From positions 18,719,030-18,783,029 of the forward strand of contig NC_081142.1 of assembly GCF_958295425.1 (NCBI RefSeq): a DNA stretch of 64,000 nt, given 5' to 3'. The translations under genes and the position numbers were made by a program. The stretch is from Solea solea (taxonomy: Eukaryota; Chordata; Actinopteri; Pleuronectiformes; Soleidae). Position 1 is the stretch's first letter. The number at the start of each line of letters is the position of its first letter. Below the pieces are notes generated by a model, which saw only the letters and a list, made by a program, of their open reading frames with translations, had not been told where the DNA came from and did not search any database. Positions 12,522 to 25,111 of this stretch are shown in pieces.

Positions 12522-12522
12522 A
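12488..12522 (+). repeat. (GA)n tract ending in poly-G
   Basis: About 13 GA units run into a short G run; a second GA run follows at about 12530-12540. Confidence 0.9.
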
Positions 12523-13692
12523 AAAGTGAAAGAGAGAGAGGGAGTCACATGGAGGGTTGAGACCTGGCCAGTGTGTCACTGGATTGTTGCTGTGTCAGCT
12601 GACATGTCTGTGGGTTGTACTTGGTGTTGTAGCCGGTGACTGGCAGATGCTAATGATACGGTTCCAGTTGTGAATTATTCTAGCTGCTATGATGATAGCT
12701 TGTTGCTTTGTGTTCAAACTGCGAGTCACATAATTGACGTGTTGTACTGTGACTGATTGTGGGTGCTGCAAGAAGCTCACGTGTATGCTTTATTTCACAG
12801 CTTATTGTTGGTGTGTAGCATTGCATGTCGGCACTTCATTTAAAGGACCTGTGTACAGCATTTAGAATGAATATTTTGGCAGAAATGGAATGTGTGATTC
12901 AAAATGTTGCTTTCATGATAATGTCAATATCTGTAGCCTTTGTGTAGAAGCGTTTCAGCACAACAGATTAATTAGTTTGAATCTTAGCATGTAGCAGTAG
13001 TCAGAGAAGCCTCAAGCAAAATATTGTGATTCAAGCATAGGGAGGCACTGGTGTGAAAACCCGCTATCACTGCTACCCACTCTATTTCACTGTCACATAT
13101 AATCTAGGTTGCTTTATATTATGTTAGCAAAAAAAACGCATAGGGAACCTCAGATCTGTTCAGATCTTTGGAAACAACACAGCCACTATCAGGTGTATTT
13201 CAGGACTCGGGAAGCTGTTGCCGTAGATACAGTTCCCAAGGAAACACAGGCAGAAGCTGTGGAGGGGTTCTGCTTCACCTGTGGCTAATCCTCCGGGAGG
13301 TTACAATAGCTATCTCACCTCAGGTGGTTGTGGATCTGTTGGAAAGGATTAAGTGGTAGTGAGTTAGTGTCAGACATCATATAGCTGTTGGAACCTTCAG
13401 CTGTATGGACTCTTGCTTTTAATCCACACACAGATAAACTAGTTCATTCAAACAAGCCTCTTAACCTGTTTGACATGATTCCTCATCTCTTTTCTTTCCC
13501 TTTATCCCAGTCAGTGCTCAGCAACAGCTTGTTGTTTTCCATTTGAGAGTCATGCTACGTGTGTGTGTGTGTGTGTGTCTGCATCCATCTGTTTGTGAGT
13601 TGTGTGTCTGTGAGTGTGTGTGTTCGTATGTGTGTGTGGGAGAGCTGGGTGCTGCAGTGTCTGGAAGCTGCCTCAGGAAACGATCTCTTTCC

Positions 13693-13721
13693 CACACACA
13701 CACACACACACACACACACAA
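13693..13721 (+). repeat. (CA)n microsatellite
   Basis: About 14 uninterrupted CA units. A TG-rich tract lies 115-135 nt upstream (13557-13578), so the pair could form an imperfect inverted repeat. Confidence 0.9.
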
Positions 13722-13799
13722 CTAATGAACGAATGCATGTAATTTAACACTTAAACGTTAAAAGTATACCAGTTGATGTCGTGTGAATTGTTACTTTGT

Positions 13800-14140
13800 G
13801 GAACTCTTGTCCAGTTTTAATCTTAGTCCCACACAATCCCAACCAAATCTTAGCTCTAGACTTAACCAGTTCCTCAGAGGTGGAACCAGTAGACCTCATG
13901 CTGGACCTGACAAGGTCAACATTTATGCCAGAAAAGGTAACAAATACAATTACACACTTACACATATTTTTAATGCTGTCCCAGTGAGGACATTCAGACA
14001 CATAATGCTTTATCTAGCCCTTTACCAAAACCTAAAACATCACAACTAAATGCCTAAACCTAATCCTTAATCTAACCCTGACAACCCAACCCTAAAACCA
14101 GGTCGTAACACCAGCCAAAAGGTCCTCATATTTTACGGAT
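13800..14140 (-). repeat. Dispersed GTCCTCATGGAGACC-family repeat, minus-strand relative
   Basis: On the minus strand this reads GATTAAGGATTAGGTTTAGG and related GGTTAG-rich blocks with an ATGAGGACC end. The plus-strand copies at 31560-31780, 41812-41965 and 47940-48175 have the same organisation. The match is loose, so the boundaries are approximate. Confidence 0.4.
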
Positions 14141-14283
14141 TATACAGTTTTTTGCTCTTCACAAAGATATACATACAAATACACACACACTCGCACACTA
14201 CAGTACATTTGTGTGTGTGGAGTAGGAATGACGTTCTGCTATATTACTGGCTTCCTGGAATTTAGGGGTGTGGCTAATATTTG

Positions 14284-14288
<5 letters not shown>

Positions 14289-14321
<33 letters not shown>

Positions 14322-14366
14322 TGTGAGACAGAGAGTGAGGTGTAGGGTTACAGCTCCAATAAAAGG

Positions 14367-14398
<32 letters not shown>
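14289..14398 (+). repeat. (GT)n and (GA)n compound microsatellite region
   Basis: (GT)15 at 14289-14319 is followed, after a short unique stretch, by a GA-rich tract at 14371-14398. Confidence 0.9.
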
Positions 14399-14639
14399 AA
14401 CAAAGATAGAGAGAGAGAAAGAGAGAGACAGAGGGTGGGTGGAGGTAGGTTGAGAAAAAAAAGAGAGAGTGAATAATGCACTAAGTGAGAGAGACAAGAA
14501 AAGAGAGTTAGACTTGAAGCGCCATCACAGATGTAGGTGGGAGAGGAGGAGAACGAGAAGAGTTGCTCAGTGATCCTTCCAACCATCCACCTACCTCAGA
14601 TGCTCTCTCCCTCGCCTGCATCCGTTCACCTCCCTCCTT

Positions 14640-14720
14640 TCATCCATCCAGCCGTCCATCCCTCCCGCCCGTCTTCCTTCCATATTTAATGGGAGCGCGC
14701 GCAGTGACAGAGAGGAGATT
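14640..14720 (+). promoter_or_regulatory. Possible promoter of the MNYIFG first exon
   Basis: A CATATTTAAT box (14681-14690) is followed within 10 nt by GCGCGCG, in C/T-rich then purine-rich sequence 0.75 kb before the start codon at 15463. This spacing would leave a long 5' leader. There is no direct evidence of transcription; the call rests only on the TATA-like box and the composition change. Confidence 0.25.
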
Positions 14721-14840
14721 GACTGGTCATCTCCGAGGAATCAGAGGGAAGGAGGGAGGGAGGGAGAGAGAGAAGAAGGACGAGGTGGGGTGGAGAAAGA
14801 AAGGGAGAAGGAGTGAACTCCTTTAATAATCAATCCTCAT

Positions 14841-15462
14841 ATCCTGTGGTTGCCTGGCCCACGCTCCCTCTCACTCTGTCTCCACTCTGAAAAAGGAGTT
14901 GATAGGGAGGAGGAGTTTTTGGACTTCCACAGATGGGGGTGTTGAACAAGTCTCCCGGCTAGAGAGGAGATGGAATGATGGACAAATGGATGGACAACAA
15001 GGACAACCGTGCAGATGGACTGACAGGTGGACAGATGTACAAGGACCCTGAAAGACAGACTACTGTTCTAACTTGTAGGCCACTCCGTCTACCTGTGCTG
15101 GACTTTTTATCTCCTCCTCCAGCTCCTCCTCCTCCTCCTCCTCCTCCTCATCTCTTGATCTGACAGCTGCTCTCCTGTTCCTGTGGGAGCTGAAGAAGCA
15201 AAAAAAAAAAGTGGAAGGCAAATATTATTAAGAGAAAAATGATCAGAGAAGATGGAAATATCAACAAAAGCAACATAATCATCAGAAGACGCCAGTGACG
15301 GAGAAGAGGCAAGAGTTGGACTGTATTTCTGAAAGTAACACCAAAGGAAAGACAGAGGGAGCAGAGTGACGGGAGAGAAACTGGAGATGAAGCAGCAGTG
15401 GAGAAGCGCTACAACATGAGATCTATCTTGTCCGTCTAAAGGAAGTGCTGACGGCGGAGACG
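14841..15462 (+). other. Probable 5' leader of the MNYIFG first exon
   Basis: Purine-rich sequence with no open frame continuing into the coding exon. It includes a (CTC)n tract at about 15113-15148. It also holds a short upstream ORF at 15416-15439 (MRSILSV, stop), ending 23 nt before the main ATG. The leader start is not determinable from sequence. Confidence 0.4.
15416..15439 (+). promoter_or_regulatory. Seven-codon upstream ORF before the MNYIFG start
   Basis: ATG AGA TCT ATC TTG TCC GTC TAA lies 23 nt upstream of the main ATG at 15463. If the leader is transcribed as proposed, ribosomes would have to re-initiate or leak past it, which could limit translation of this isoform. Confidence 0.4.
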
Positions 15463-15732
15463 ATGAACTACATTTTTGGCAACAACACTTTGTACCCGCG
15501 CAGTGCGAGGGTGGGCGGCGGATCCGGGGGTCAAGGGACAGGGCTGGGAGTCAAGCAGAAGTTAGGGCCAAAGCGGGGCTCCTCAGAGGAGCTGCCACCT
15601 CACCACACCTCCTCCCCCTCCACCTCCTCTCCTGCCTCCTCCTCACCCTCCACGTCCTCCTCTCGCTGGCAGCAGCTCCTCACGTTCTTCTCTCGAAGGA
15701 GTGCCTTCACTGACTGTATCAATGCTAGCCAG
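15463..15732 (+). CDS. dlg1: Alternative first coding exon, MNYIFGNN N-terminus
   Basis: The exon has 90 codons from ATG to CAG and a donor CAG|GTAACA in phase 0. The protein starts MNYIFGNNTLYPRSARVGGG. It has VKQKLGPKRGSSEEL near residues 34-48, then a Ser/Pro/Thr-rich tract, then SRWQQLLTFFSRRSAF at about residues 68-83, and ends TDCINASQ. From memory the opening, the KQK..KKGSS.EL block and the SRWQQ..FF.RR..F.DCI block match an alternative N-terminus annotated for mammalian DLG1 or DLG2 transcripts. It replaces the L27/KYR part and joins ANPPP at 33358 in frame. The ATG has a purine at -3. The SRWQQ...FFSRR segment is amphipathic and basic and could contact membrane or a partner (inference). 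Confidence 0.8.
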
Positions 15733-15753
15733 GTAACACACATGTCATTCTGT

Positions 15754-15784
<31 letters not shown>

Positions 15785-16565
15785 CGCACACACGCTTTAT
15801 GCTTGGGGGTGGTAGGGGATCAGGGTGGGAAGCATGTAACTTAACCTGTGTTTTTGTTTGGTGTGTGACTGTGTGTGTACATAGTAGGGGGCTGATCATT
15901 ACATTAGCAAAGATTATCTAGTTTCAGGTTCTAGGCCAGAGCAGAACGGCAGTCGAGGGCAGCAGGGAAGGTTTTTCAATTTAAGTTGAAGCAGCTCTCG
16001 GGTTGTGTCAGAGATTTTTGGTTATGTTGTCATGGAAATAAGCTCAGGCAAAGTGTACAAGACTCAGAGAGCTGGTGTGTTGCCATGGTAATGCCGTCAT
16101 TTAGCTGAGCAGTCCAGTGCCTGTACTGTATGGGGTCAAAATCTTACCACAGAAAAAGGAAGGTGTGTGACGAACCTGACGTGAGAGGAGCCACTGCCAC
16201 GTCACAAGTTCATGTGATGTGGATTTATATATGTGGAGCGCCTTTGAATTAAATGCAAAAGACGGGTTGTTTCACGGACTCCAGCTGGGTTTATAGTTTG
16301 TGCTAAAAGGTTAGCACAGCTGTAGTTACCCCCATGAGTGACATGTGACTTCTCTGAGATGAATTAGACCTATGAGGATAAAGTGTTGACGGTGATTCCT
16401 CATAAATAACATGGGAACTCTCACTGGTTTAATTTAGGTTGCTACGTCATGTCACAAATGCATGAACATGTTAAGTTGTTTTAGGAAAAAATTAATTTTT
16501 ACTTAAAATAAGTGAGTGATAACACAGGGCTTAATGCCATGGCTTAAATATCATCCTGAACTAGG

Positions 16566-17041
16566 GGTGGGCGATATGGGCAACAAATAATTACTTGATA
16601 TGTTTTGGGATTATGATGATAACGATAATTAAAAAAAAAAAAAAAAAAATGTGATTTTAATTGTTTAAGTCATCAATTGTTGCTTACAGATTATATCAAT
16701 GGACATTAGCTTTCAAGTTAAAATTAAAGACTTATAACTGACAGTGTAAAAACATTGAACTCTGCGTAAACGGGCAGATGCTCTACTGTAAGGTAAATTG
16801 TACAAAGTACAAGCAAGACAAAGTAATAAAACAATCTCAAAGACTTGATTGCGGGGGCCGGTGTCTCCATGTTTTCTCCCTATTAGCATAACCGCTGTCA
16901 GTGTATTCAGGGAATGTTTGTGTTTCATCGTTTTATGCAAAGTAATTTAAATACTCGATAATGATAATTTAAATATCTTTAAAACAACAATCGTGATATT
17001 CTCTTAGATGACATATCTTGCGCACCTCTATCGTGATCTAA
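16566..17041. mobile_element. GGGCGATAT-type non-autonomous DNA element, degenerate
   Basis: It opens GGGGTGGGCGATATGGGCAA and closes with ATATCTTGCGCACCTCTATC, a decayed inverse of the opening. It contains ATAATGATAATTTAAATATC and a poly-A run at 16631-16649. The family is the same as, or close to, the intact element at 24102-25111. Confidence 0.55.
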
Positions 17042-18390
17042 CCTTTGGTATAAATATGACCAGACCACACTGTGTGCGGAATTAATAGTGAGTAAAGTTT
17101 GGTGTGCTTAGGTTTAATCTGGCTTTTACTATGCTGTGTATATTTTAGCATGACACTAGTAGTAAATTACTACTAATTTATTTATTTATTTCCCTATGCC
17201 CGTCAGAATTGTTAACTGCAATCTCGTCCTTTATAGTCAAAATGTTTGCGATCCCTTGCTTTACATCACCATTACAATTGCACACACTAAGTCAATAATT
17301 CAAAGACATTGGAAGTGTGGCAGCATTTTACAAAAATAGATGGTGATAAAAAAGTCAAATGCAAAGTTTGCCAGCAACAGTTTTAATATCCCAGCTCGAC
17401 TACAAACATATCATATAAAATGGTAAGCTAACTTGTCTTCGTTATGTTGCTCCGTCCGTTTTGAGTAAATGATCATATCAGAATTGGTGTGACTAGTGAC
17501 CTAGTGACTAGTCATAGTAGTATGTAAATGAGAATGTGGTGGTCTGTGTGCTTAAGTGAAATCATAATAACGATTCCTATTCATTTGGGCTGGGAGCTCA
17601 TCGAAAATAAGTTGCAGAACTCTACTAGCAGTTTGATAGAATTGGCTTAGTAATTACCAAAGCAACCCACTAAGGAGCCAGGATGGCTCATGCTACTCAC
17701 TTCATGAGGGTCTGAACATGGTTTCCCTCTGATGTTGACAGATGATGCAGCCACTGTCTGCGGCAAACAACTTAAAATTGTCCCAAGTGTCACGCAAGAC
17801 TCGTCTCTTGAAATTCCTTGAAATAATATTTCAGAAACAATGCCGTTGCCACAATAATTGCATTATGCAAATTTCAATAATCCATCAAAGTCCCCTCTGT
17901 CTACGCAGATTCTTAAATCCAAAGCACCTCTTCCTTTCAGAAACCAAGGGCTTAGTGTTGTATTTATTATGTTATTTTCATGTGTGTTTTCTCATTCACG
18001 TTAGCAAATGTGCTCAAAACTGCACATCACCTGGCCCTGGAAGAATATTTGAGGTCTTGCTTATCAATATTTAATGTGCTGCTCTTTTCTCCGTGAGGAA
18101 AAATGGGCCTGAACTCATCAGCCATTAGGAAAGTGCTGCGAAGAACTGATGTGGCCATTATGAAATCCCAGCACAACTCTACCTGCTGATATATGGATTA
18201 ATCCTTAAAGTGTATTCTCCCATCAGTAAAAGCTTCAGTGCAAGTTATGCTCGAGTCCTGGGCCAACAAATTTGCAAGAATGATTTGGTGACAGACTGTG
18301 CTGAGATCGTTGTGATGGAAATAACGAAGAAACACTTACGTATTCTGTAGATTTGGTTTCAGCAGACCTGTTGTTTATGTTATGGAGAGT

Positions 18391-18735
18391 TTTTTCTTCT
18401 CCCTTCTCTTGGGGTCGCCACAGCGGGTGATCTATTTAATTTGGCAGAAATTGTTGACCCCTCCCATTTATCTGGGCTTGGGACCAACACAAGGATTACA
18501 CTGGATGTGGCTGAGCAATGGGAATTGGGTACCCTTCTCAGGGGTACCCCAGAACATTGACCTGTTGGGGACATAATCATGGGTTCTTTAGTGTGAAGGA
18601 ATGATGATGCATGTTCCAAATGATTACACACTTTTTGGACAGTGGATGACAAATGGGAGTAATGTCTCTATTGGATTCAAACCTGCATTATTGATTAGAA
18701 CGGATGGGGCGCCACTCACATCGCTCAGGCCCGCA
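18391..18735. repeat. Dispersed fish repeat (GGGGTCGCCACAGCGG type), degenerate
   Basis: It contains CTTGGGGTCGCCACAGCGGG, TCCCATTTATCTGGGCTTGG then GACCAACACAAGGATTACAC, and GGGGCGCCACTCACATCGCT. I recall these blocks in this order from a common fish repeat. Boundaries are approximate, and its class is not clear to me. Confidence 0.55.
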
Positions 18736-21700
18736 GCACTTAGTTGTCTGCAGACATACGGCCCATTCCATGAGAAAATTAACTCCTGACACCGTCTTTG
18801 CTGTAATCATACCGGTCAGTGTTTTCCCAAGGTGTTGCCAATTCCTGTTTACGGCACTTACTGTGTGACTAATACGTCATAACACAAAACACCAGCTGTA
18901 GGACATGTTGACAGAGGAGAGGATTTATTTGGTTGAACACTTGGGTAGTGGGGTGTGCAGTGAGTGTTCGCCTGTAAACATACACACATATGCTTGCAAT
19001 CATTTGTTAATCTATCATAGAGTGAAAATTATGTCACATATAGAAATCTGCAACCTGTCCACATGGAGAACTTAATCTCACTGGATAGCATTTTGTTATT
19101 ACTTATTACTCTTTTCAGCTCACAATTCTGTCATTGTCTCAGTGTGACAGTGAGGTGAAGTTGTAGTTTGCATTTCTCCCTTAAAGGAGGCTTTCTTAAC
19201 ATCTGTTGCAAAATGCAGAATTAATGGTGCCTCAAGATCTCAGCGCAGCTTGACATTTCTTATTCATGTGTTGTAAAGCTCCTATTATCTCCACCTGAGT
19301 TCATATTATAGCCAAGTATTCAAAGCATTAATGCCACTCTTTTCCATTGTTTTTGCTGTACTTATTTTAAACTTACATTTAAATGCACTGATGGCTGGAT
19401 TTGGAGCTGCAGGCTGCACACGTCTTGACCAGGTAACGCCACATTTATTAATATCCACATTATGAGAGGAAGGGCAAAGAAATAAAAACATCATATTTAC
19501 TTAATACAGTTCTGTCAATCGTTGCTATGGCACTGGTTGAATATCTTGTAAAAAGACTAGAGATGAAATAACAACATCTTGCTCGTCAATAGATCTCACC
19601 ACTCTTAATTAAATGCTACATTTTACAGGTACGTCAAATTTTACTGAAGACACTTTTTACAAATAACTGTTAATTTAATGCAACACAGTTGTGGTGAAAG
19701 TAATAAATGCAGGTGTGTTTAACTTGCTAATAAAATGAGTTGATCTACCAATAATGCATAAATTAAATAAATAATTTTGAATAAATGAACCGAAAAGAAA
19801 ACACTCATCTGACTAAAGCCTGAAGAAGTGAACCTTGAAATTTAACGTCTCTCGGGATGAAAGAAAGACAAACAAAAGTATATACAAACAAAATGTATGC
19901 TCAACACTTCACATAAAGGAAAAAATGGCATTGTATAGAGAGCTTTGAAGATGAGATAATTACTTGCGTCTGTGTCACGGCATTAACGAACACGCTTGTC
20001 AAAATATCTCGTGACCGATCAGTATAAATTACAATGGTCGGGGAGTCATCGTGCAAATCCGATAGTTGTTGTGCTAGCGCTGGTTTGCCCTCCTTAAATA
20101 TTCCCTCCCACGTGTTTAGTGCACAGGCAACAAGTTGCGTAAAATAAGAACGCTACTGTTTGCATACACAAACGTGTGGTTAAATTGCAAAATATATTTG
20201 CCAGCCTCACTCCTAATGCACCGCCCCTCTCTATGGATTATTGATGAGTGGTAAAGCATAGGTATGAAAGTCATCCTTGCTCTCTGGGAGGAGCACTAAA
20301 AGCTTTAAGGAGGTGTTTAGTGGTCAGTAGTGGCAGTGAGGGATGGACCGAGCAGGACAGAAGGGGGAAACGGATAAAGAGAGAGACGCCGGAGGGGAGA
20401 ATTAGTGATTGATTAGGACGATGAGAGAAATATGATAGCCTGTTAGCTAAAATAAGGTAGTGGGACTATATCATGTGCTTTACTCTTTTGGGTATTAATG
20501 CATCCATCAATATAGAGAGCACAAATCAGGTTATCTGACAGACTCATATAGAGAACGTACCAGTCAATTAGTCACTTCGTTAAAATTGGTGAAAGGCTCA
20601 ACTGTCAGAATTGAGCAGTGGATAATGCTTGTTACAGGTTTAGAGGATAACAGGAGTGTCGAAATGTGTGTTGTGGTTTCTCAGCAAATTAGGGGATAAT
20701 TTTAAAAGTGAAAATCTCAGGAATAATGTACTGGTCATTTTGAAATTGACAACTTGTGGATGACCCATGGTTTGATCTCTCAGGGTATAAACCTGCTCTC
20801 CCCAAGAAGAAGACTTCTTTTCTTCTCCTGCTGCCCAAGTAAACATTCCACTTTACCTCATAAGACACCTCTGCACATGTGTATAATTCTCAAGTTTTTT
20901 TGTATTAGGACAGGAGATTAAACCGCAACCGTTGAATCTGACTACACACGTACACAACCAAACTCAATTGCAGATACTGTTGGTACTCCTATAGATCACC
21001 TGTTGCTATGTGGGCAGTATGGAATCAACCAAAGTGAAAGTTGTGTTTTGGTGTCTTCACACCATAACTGTGAATTTTTACCTCCCACAGTTTTTACTCA
21101 CTCTGTAACTTTACATCACCGCCACAGAGAGATGGAGCAGTGCAGGAGTTAGCGAAGTGGAATGGAGGGAGTGTTTTGCTGTGGCGTTTACTTTAATTTA
21201 AACGAAAATTATTGTGGGACGTGCAACATACGATGGTGCAGTGTCCAGTTTCAGAAATTGGCTCAGGTAATAGAGGAAGAAAATGAAGTAAATAAAGAGA
21301 ATTAGTGCTTGTCTCTGTTCTGCCATGTCTGTGCTGTGCTTATACCATATGGGAGTACATTTTGGAGTGACTTGAAGGTTAAAGCCAATGACGTGGAAAC
21401 ATTTACATGTTCGGACTTGTTTGAAACCCTCAAAGCGCCATGAGTAATACTAGTGCTGACTAGTACTGTTCATTCGGTTTAGATATTTTTTATTTTATTT
21501 CCCTTCAAATAAATCAATTATATCATAAATAGTCAGCGAACATGAAGCCCCCAATTTTATAACACTTGCTGGTAGTAAAGAGGTGATATCACCAGTGGGA
21601 GGAGCAAGTGTTTACAACCTGGACCACAGTTGTCCATGGTAACGTAACCAATGAGCTCTTCCTCTGATGCATGGCCAATACTGCGGGTGGCATCAGCTGC

Positions 21701-23099
21701 TGTCATGGTGATTCTGCTATTCTGATTACCAAAGGGTGCATGGTGTGTGTTGGTGTTTGTGTTTGTGAGTTAAGGAAAACAGAAGAGGGATTGTGTGCAA
21801 ATGTTTTCGCTCCTTTTGCTCAATCCACCCAGTCAGTCGTGTGCGCTCAAATAAACCGACAACAGCCGCTCACACGGACATGCACACATCGCGTTTGATG
21901 CAGTGAGCGAATTTGATTTTCTTTGAGAATATGCGAGGTGTTGCGTCACCTTCTGTGTGTGGGATGAAGCTTGCATATCAGCTCTCTCTCTCCCACACAC
22001 ACACACACAGTCTTCTACCTCCAGCCTGTTCTCCGTCTATGCTGATTTAATCAGCGCAGATTAGCTGACTACGAGCAATCACTTAATATGACCCACCAAC
22101 TAATGAGGCTGCACACAATATAATGACAGCTCCTTCTATCCTCCTGTAATTAGTATGAGGTGGTTTGGCACGACTGAAGGCTTGACCTATTCACTGGCAC
22201 AGCATAAACACTTCATAACTGGATGTTAATGATGATGGTGAATCACGTCTTTGCTCCTGTAGAGAGACGGAGGTTTACTATAACATTGACTGCTGGTGTT
22301 GTATTACTAGATTGGTCGTGCAGCCACACAAGCATGTATTACAACCAGTCATTTTGGTAGATCTGATAAAACATAGATTTTAATTAACCTCACTTTTCAT
22401 CTATGTGTTTTATGTGTATTTGTCAGCAGGGTTATTAAAAAACACTAACTGAAGTGATTTGCGTCAAACATAGTTAAGGGATCTTCACAAAACATGTTGG
22501 TGGGTACTTTACTTCTTCACTTTACTAGCGAAATGTAGCCACTGCCTGTATAAACAAACAAATCACTTCTGTGTACAGTGTGGGAATTTTACCGGCCCAC
22601 ACAAAATCTAAACCCTGCTAACTGAGAGAAACTAATTTGACACTGGTTGGAATCTAACAGACATTTGATCATCTATAAAAGTATGTACTACAATTTTAAA
22701 ACCTCAGTAGCCCAAATAAGTTATGACTTATGCAAACACAAAGATAGGACGATGCGTTGAGCTTATTTTAAATACATACATCAGACTTGTAAGCAGACTG
22801 GCAGACAAGGGGACAGATATAGAAACAGGACTTCAAAACACAGGCGGTAGATACACAGGGTATCAACAAGGGAACAAGGACAGATGATCCAACAAGGAAC
22901 AAAGGAAGCAACCCAGGGTTTATAATAAAAGGCTGATTATCAATTGAGCTCTAGGTGAGAGCTCAGGTGACTGCGAGGCTCATGACAACAGGTGTGTGGA
23001 TGGGTGGGGCAGACTCGGTGCAAATGTGAACAGAGGAAAAGATTGAAGGCATCTGGTGGGAAAAAGGAGATGTCATCGCCGACATGATGAAAGGTCATG

Positions 23100-23133
23100 A
23101 TTTATTACCACCAATGAAGTGGTGGTAATAAAT
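23100..23133. repeat. Perfect 14-bp hairpin (TTATTACCACCA stem)
   Basis: The arms ATTTATTACCACCA (23100-23113) and TGGTGGTAATAAAT (23120-23133) are exact inverse complements around a 6-nt loop. It stands in intron, just after a stretch (about 22790-23060) that looks like a decayed repeat. Confidence 0.85.
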
Positions 23134-24101
23134 TACCCAAAGGATGGAAGACTAATGAACAACTGCCGCAGTGTTGGAGGTTTGCCTGTTTTAAATCACT
23201 GTTGTGTTGCAGCAGTGGTGGCAGCAGCCCCTTGATCTCTGCCAAGCCTCTTAAGGCTCCGAAAACAGTTTTGTCATTTGAGTTGGAGATGAAAACGTGA
23301 CAATACTACACCTTGATAGAGAGGAAAAAAAACTTATCATACATTGAGACCATATCCATAACAGAAAATGCCATGGGTTATTTCTTTAGACAGACAAGAA
23401 AAGAAAGTATTGTACTCTTCATCATCTCCATTACAACAAAAGTTCAAACTGCAGTGTTTCACGTTGTCAGTCTTAATGTTGTCAGTCTGCAATTTTGCAT
23501 TTGATATCATGATGCTTAAAATCTTTCTGCAACTAATTGTTGATTACTGCTATGCTAGTTTTTTCCTTTCAACATTTTGAATCCAAAATTTTGAAATTTC
23601 ACCTTGTGAAATATTGTGTTTGACTTATTTTCAGCTCATCAGCCATCTGTGAAGCACTCAACCTGTATGTAAAGTAAAGTTTGATTGATTAATGGACTGA
23701 CAGTGTTGTTATTGTTACCAGTAAGCATGTATCATGGTCATATGCCATGGCTTGTTGACTTGATGCCTCAAAACATCAGAGTGAGCCCTAATGAAACTGT
23801 GAATGTCTTTGTCTCTGTTATACAGTTAGTCCTGACCGTGATTGTACTTCCCCACAAAAAAAGAGAAGGAGAAAAAGAAGGTTGTGTATCTGTCTTTTAA
23901 CATAGCGTTACTTGTTGGGACTTGAGCTAGGAAACTTGGAGCTGCAAGGTGAAGGAAACAGCAGCAGCTGTGATTCGCACATGCAGCCACATAGTCAGGC
24001 AGCTGTTCAGGGAGTGCTTGATTGCTGCTGGCATGATCAAGTTTGCAAGAAGCCAACATCATGATTGGATTGTTTTAAGGACTATCTTCTGTGGCCATTG
24101 G

Positions 24102-25111
24102 TAGGGCTGGGCGATATCTCGTTATTTTAAAATATATCAATATATTTCTGAACGAGATATAACATGGGACAATATCGCTTTTATCAATATAGCTCATTTC
24201 GCGTTAAAATGACAAAAGTTTACACCTACTTCTCCTCTCTCTGTGTCCCTACACACACACACACACACTAGGGCGTCGCACCCCCACACTTTTCGTGGTG
24301 AGAGGGTTAAACACCCACACTTTTTCTGCAGTTTTTCCTTCATTTTGCACAAACGCCTCACTACAGTTGTTCCATTTCTTTGGCCGCTCCGTTTCTGTGC
24401 TTGCTGCGGCTGTGCTTGCGCCCCCCCCTCTCCTGTTGACACCGGCTTCGAGTGTGACCGGCTGATGATTGGCTGTTCTGCCTTAAGTCCCGCCTCTCTT
24501 GGTGTGTTAGATATATCGTTCAGCTCGTGCTGAGGAGGTGGGAACTAGCTGGTTCATAGTTCACACACTATAGAGTTTTGACTTATTGGTTTGGTTATAT
24601 GGAAGCCTGAAGTAGTCAATATTGATAATAAAATATAAGACATTATTTAATTGTCATATCAACAAGCTGTGTTAAATATCTATGTGAAATAATTGAGAAA
24701 ATTGTTCAAACCCAATTAAGCATTAATTTGCACAGATACAATTTTTATTTTATTAGTCATGTTTGTTTCAATTTTATTAAGTCTAAAAATAAAATAAATA
24801 AAATAAAAATTGTAACAGTATTGTATTTTTGAATTAATTACTGTATATTATTGTCATGCAGGAAAGAGATTTTTTCAAGGAGCATTTTATTTCAGTGACC
24901 TCACATTTGGCATGTGGCTTAAACTTATAACAGACTGTTTGTTTATTGTTTAAAGGGTTTGCCTCTGGAAAACATTTGATCTAATATGCTATAATGCTTT
25001 GGGGGGAAACCCCAATTACATCACAGGAAACATATCGAGATACATATTGAGCATCGCCATTCAGCTAAAATATATTGAGATATGACTTTTAGTCCATATC
25101 ACCCAGCCCTA
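24102..25111. mobile_element. Complete non-autonomous hAT-like element with 8-bp target duplication
   Basis: The left end TAGGGCTGGGCGATAT and right end ATATCACCCAGCCCTA are inverted repeats agreeing at 15 of 16 positions. The flanking octamer GCCATTGG is exact on both sides (24094-24101 and 25112-25119). An 8-bp duplication with such ends is the signature of hAT transposons. The 1010-bp body is AT-rich, has a (CA)n tract and GC-richer centre (24250-24540), and encodes no recognisable transposase, so it must have moved with enzyme from elsewhere. The perfect duplication suggests a fairly recent insertion. Confidence 0.88.

Larger units (their letters stand above)
8862..14840 (+). other. Intron / intergenic sequence before the MNYIFG exon
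   Basis: I found no exon here. The stretch holds several dispersed-element relics (11150-11496, 11688-11955, 11981-12025 and 13800-14140) and microsatellites: (GA)n plus poly-G at 12488-12522, (CA)n at 13693-13721, (GT)n at 14289-14319 and (GA)n at 14371-14398. From about 14500 the sequence becomes purine/pyrimidine-skewed and GC-richer, which may mark the promoter region of the next exon. Confidence 0.6.

Noticed and set aside
13543..13747. Cys/Val- and His/Thr-rich frames
   Set aside because: They translate TG and CA microsatellites; the same holds for the many THTHTH and CVCVCV frames elsewhere.
20300..20440. A purine-rich stretch with CGGATAAAGAGAGAGACGCCGG, considered as an alternative first exon
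   Set aside because: No ATG frame ends at a phase-0 donor nearby, and there is no similarity to DLG N-termini.
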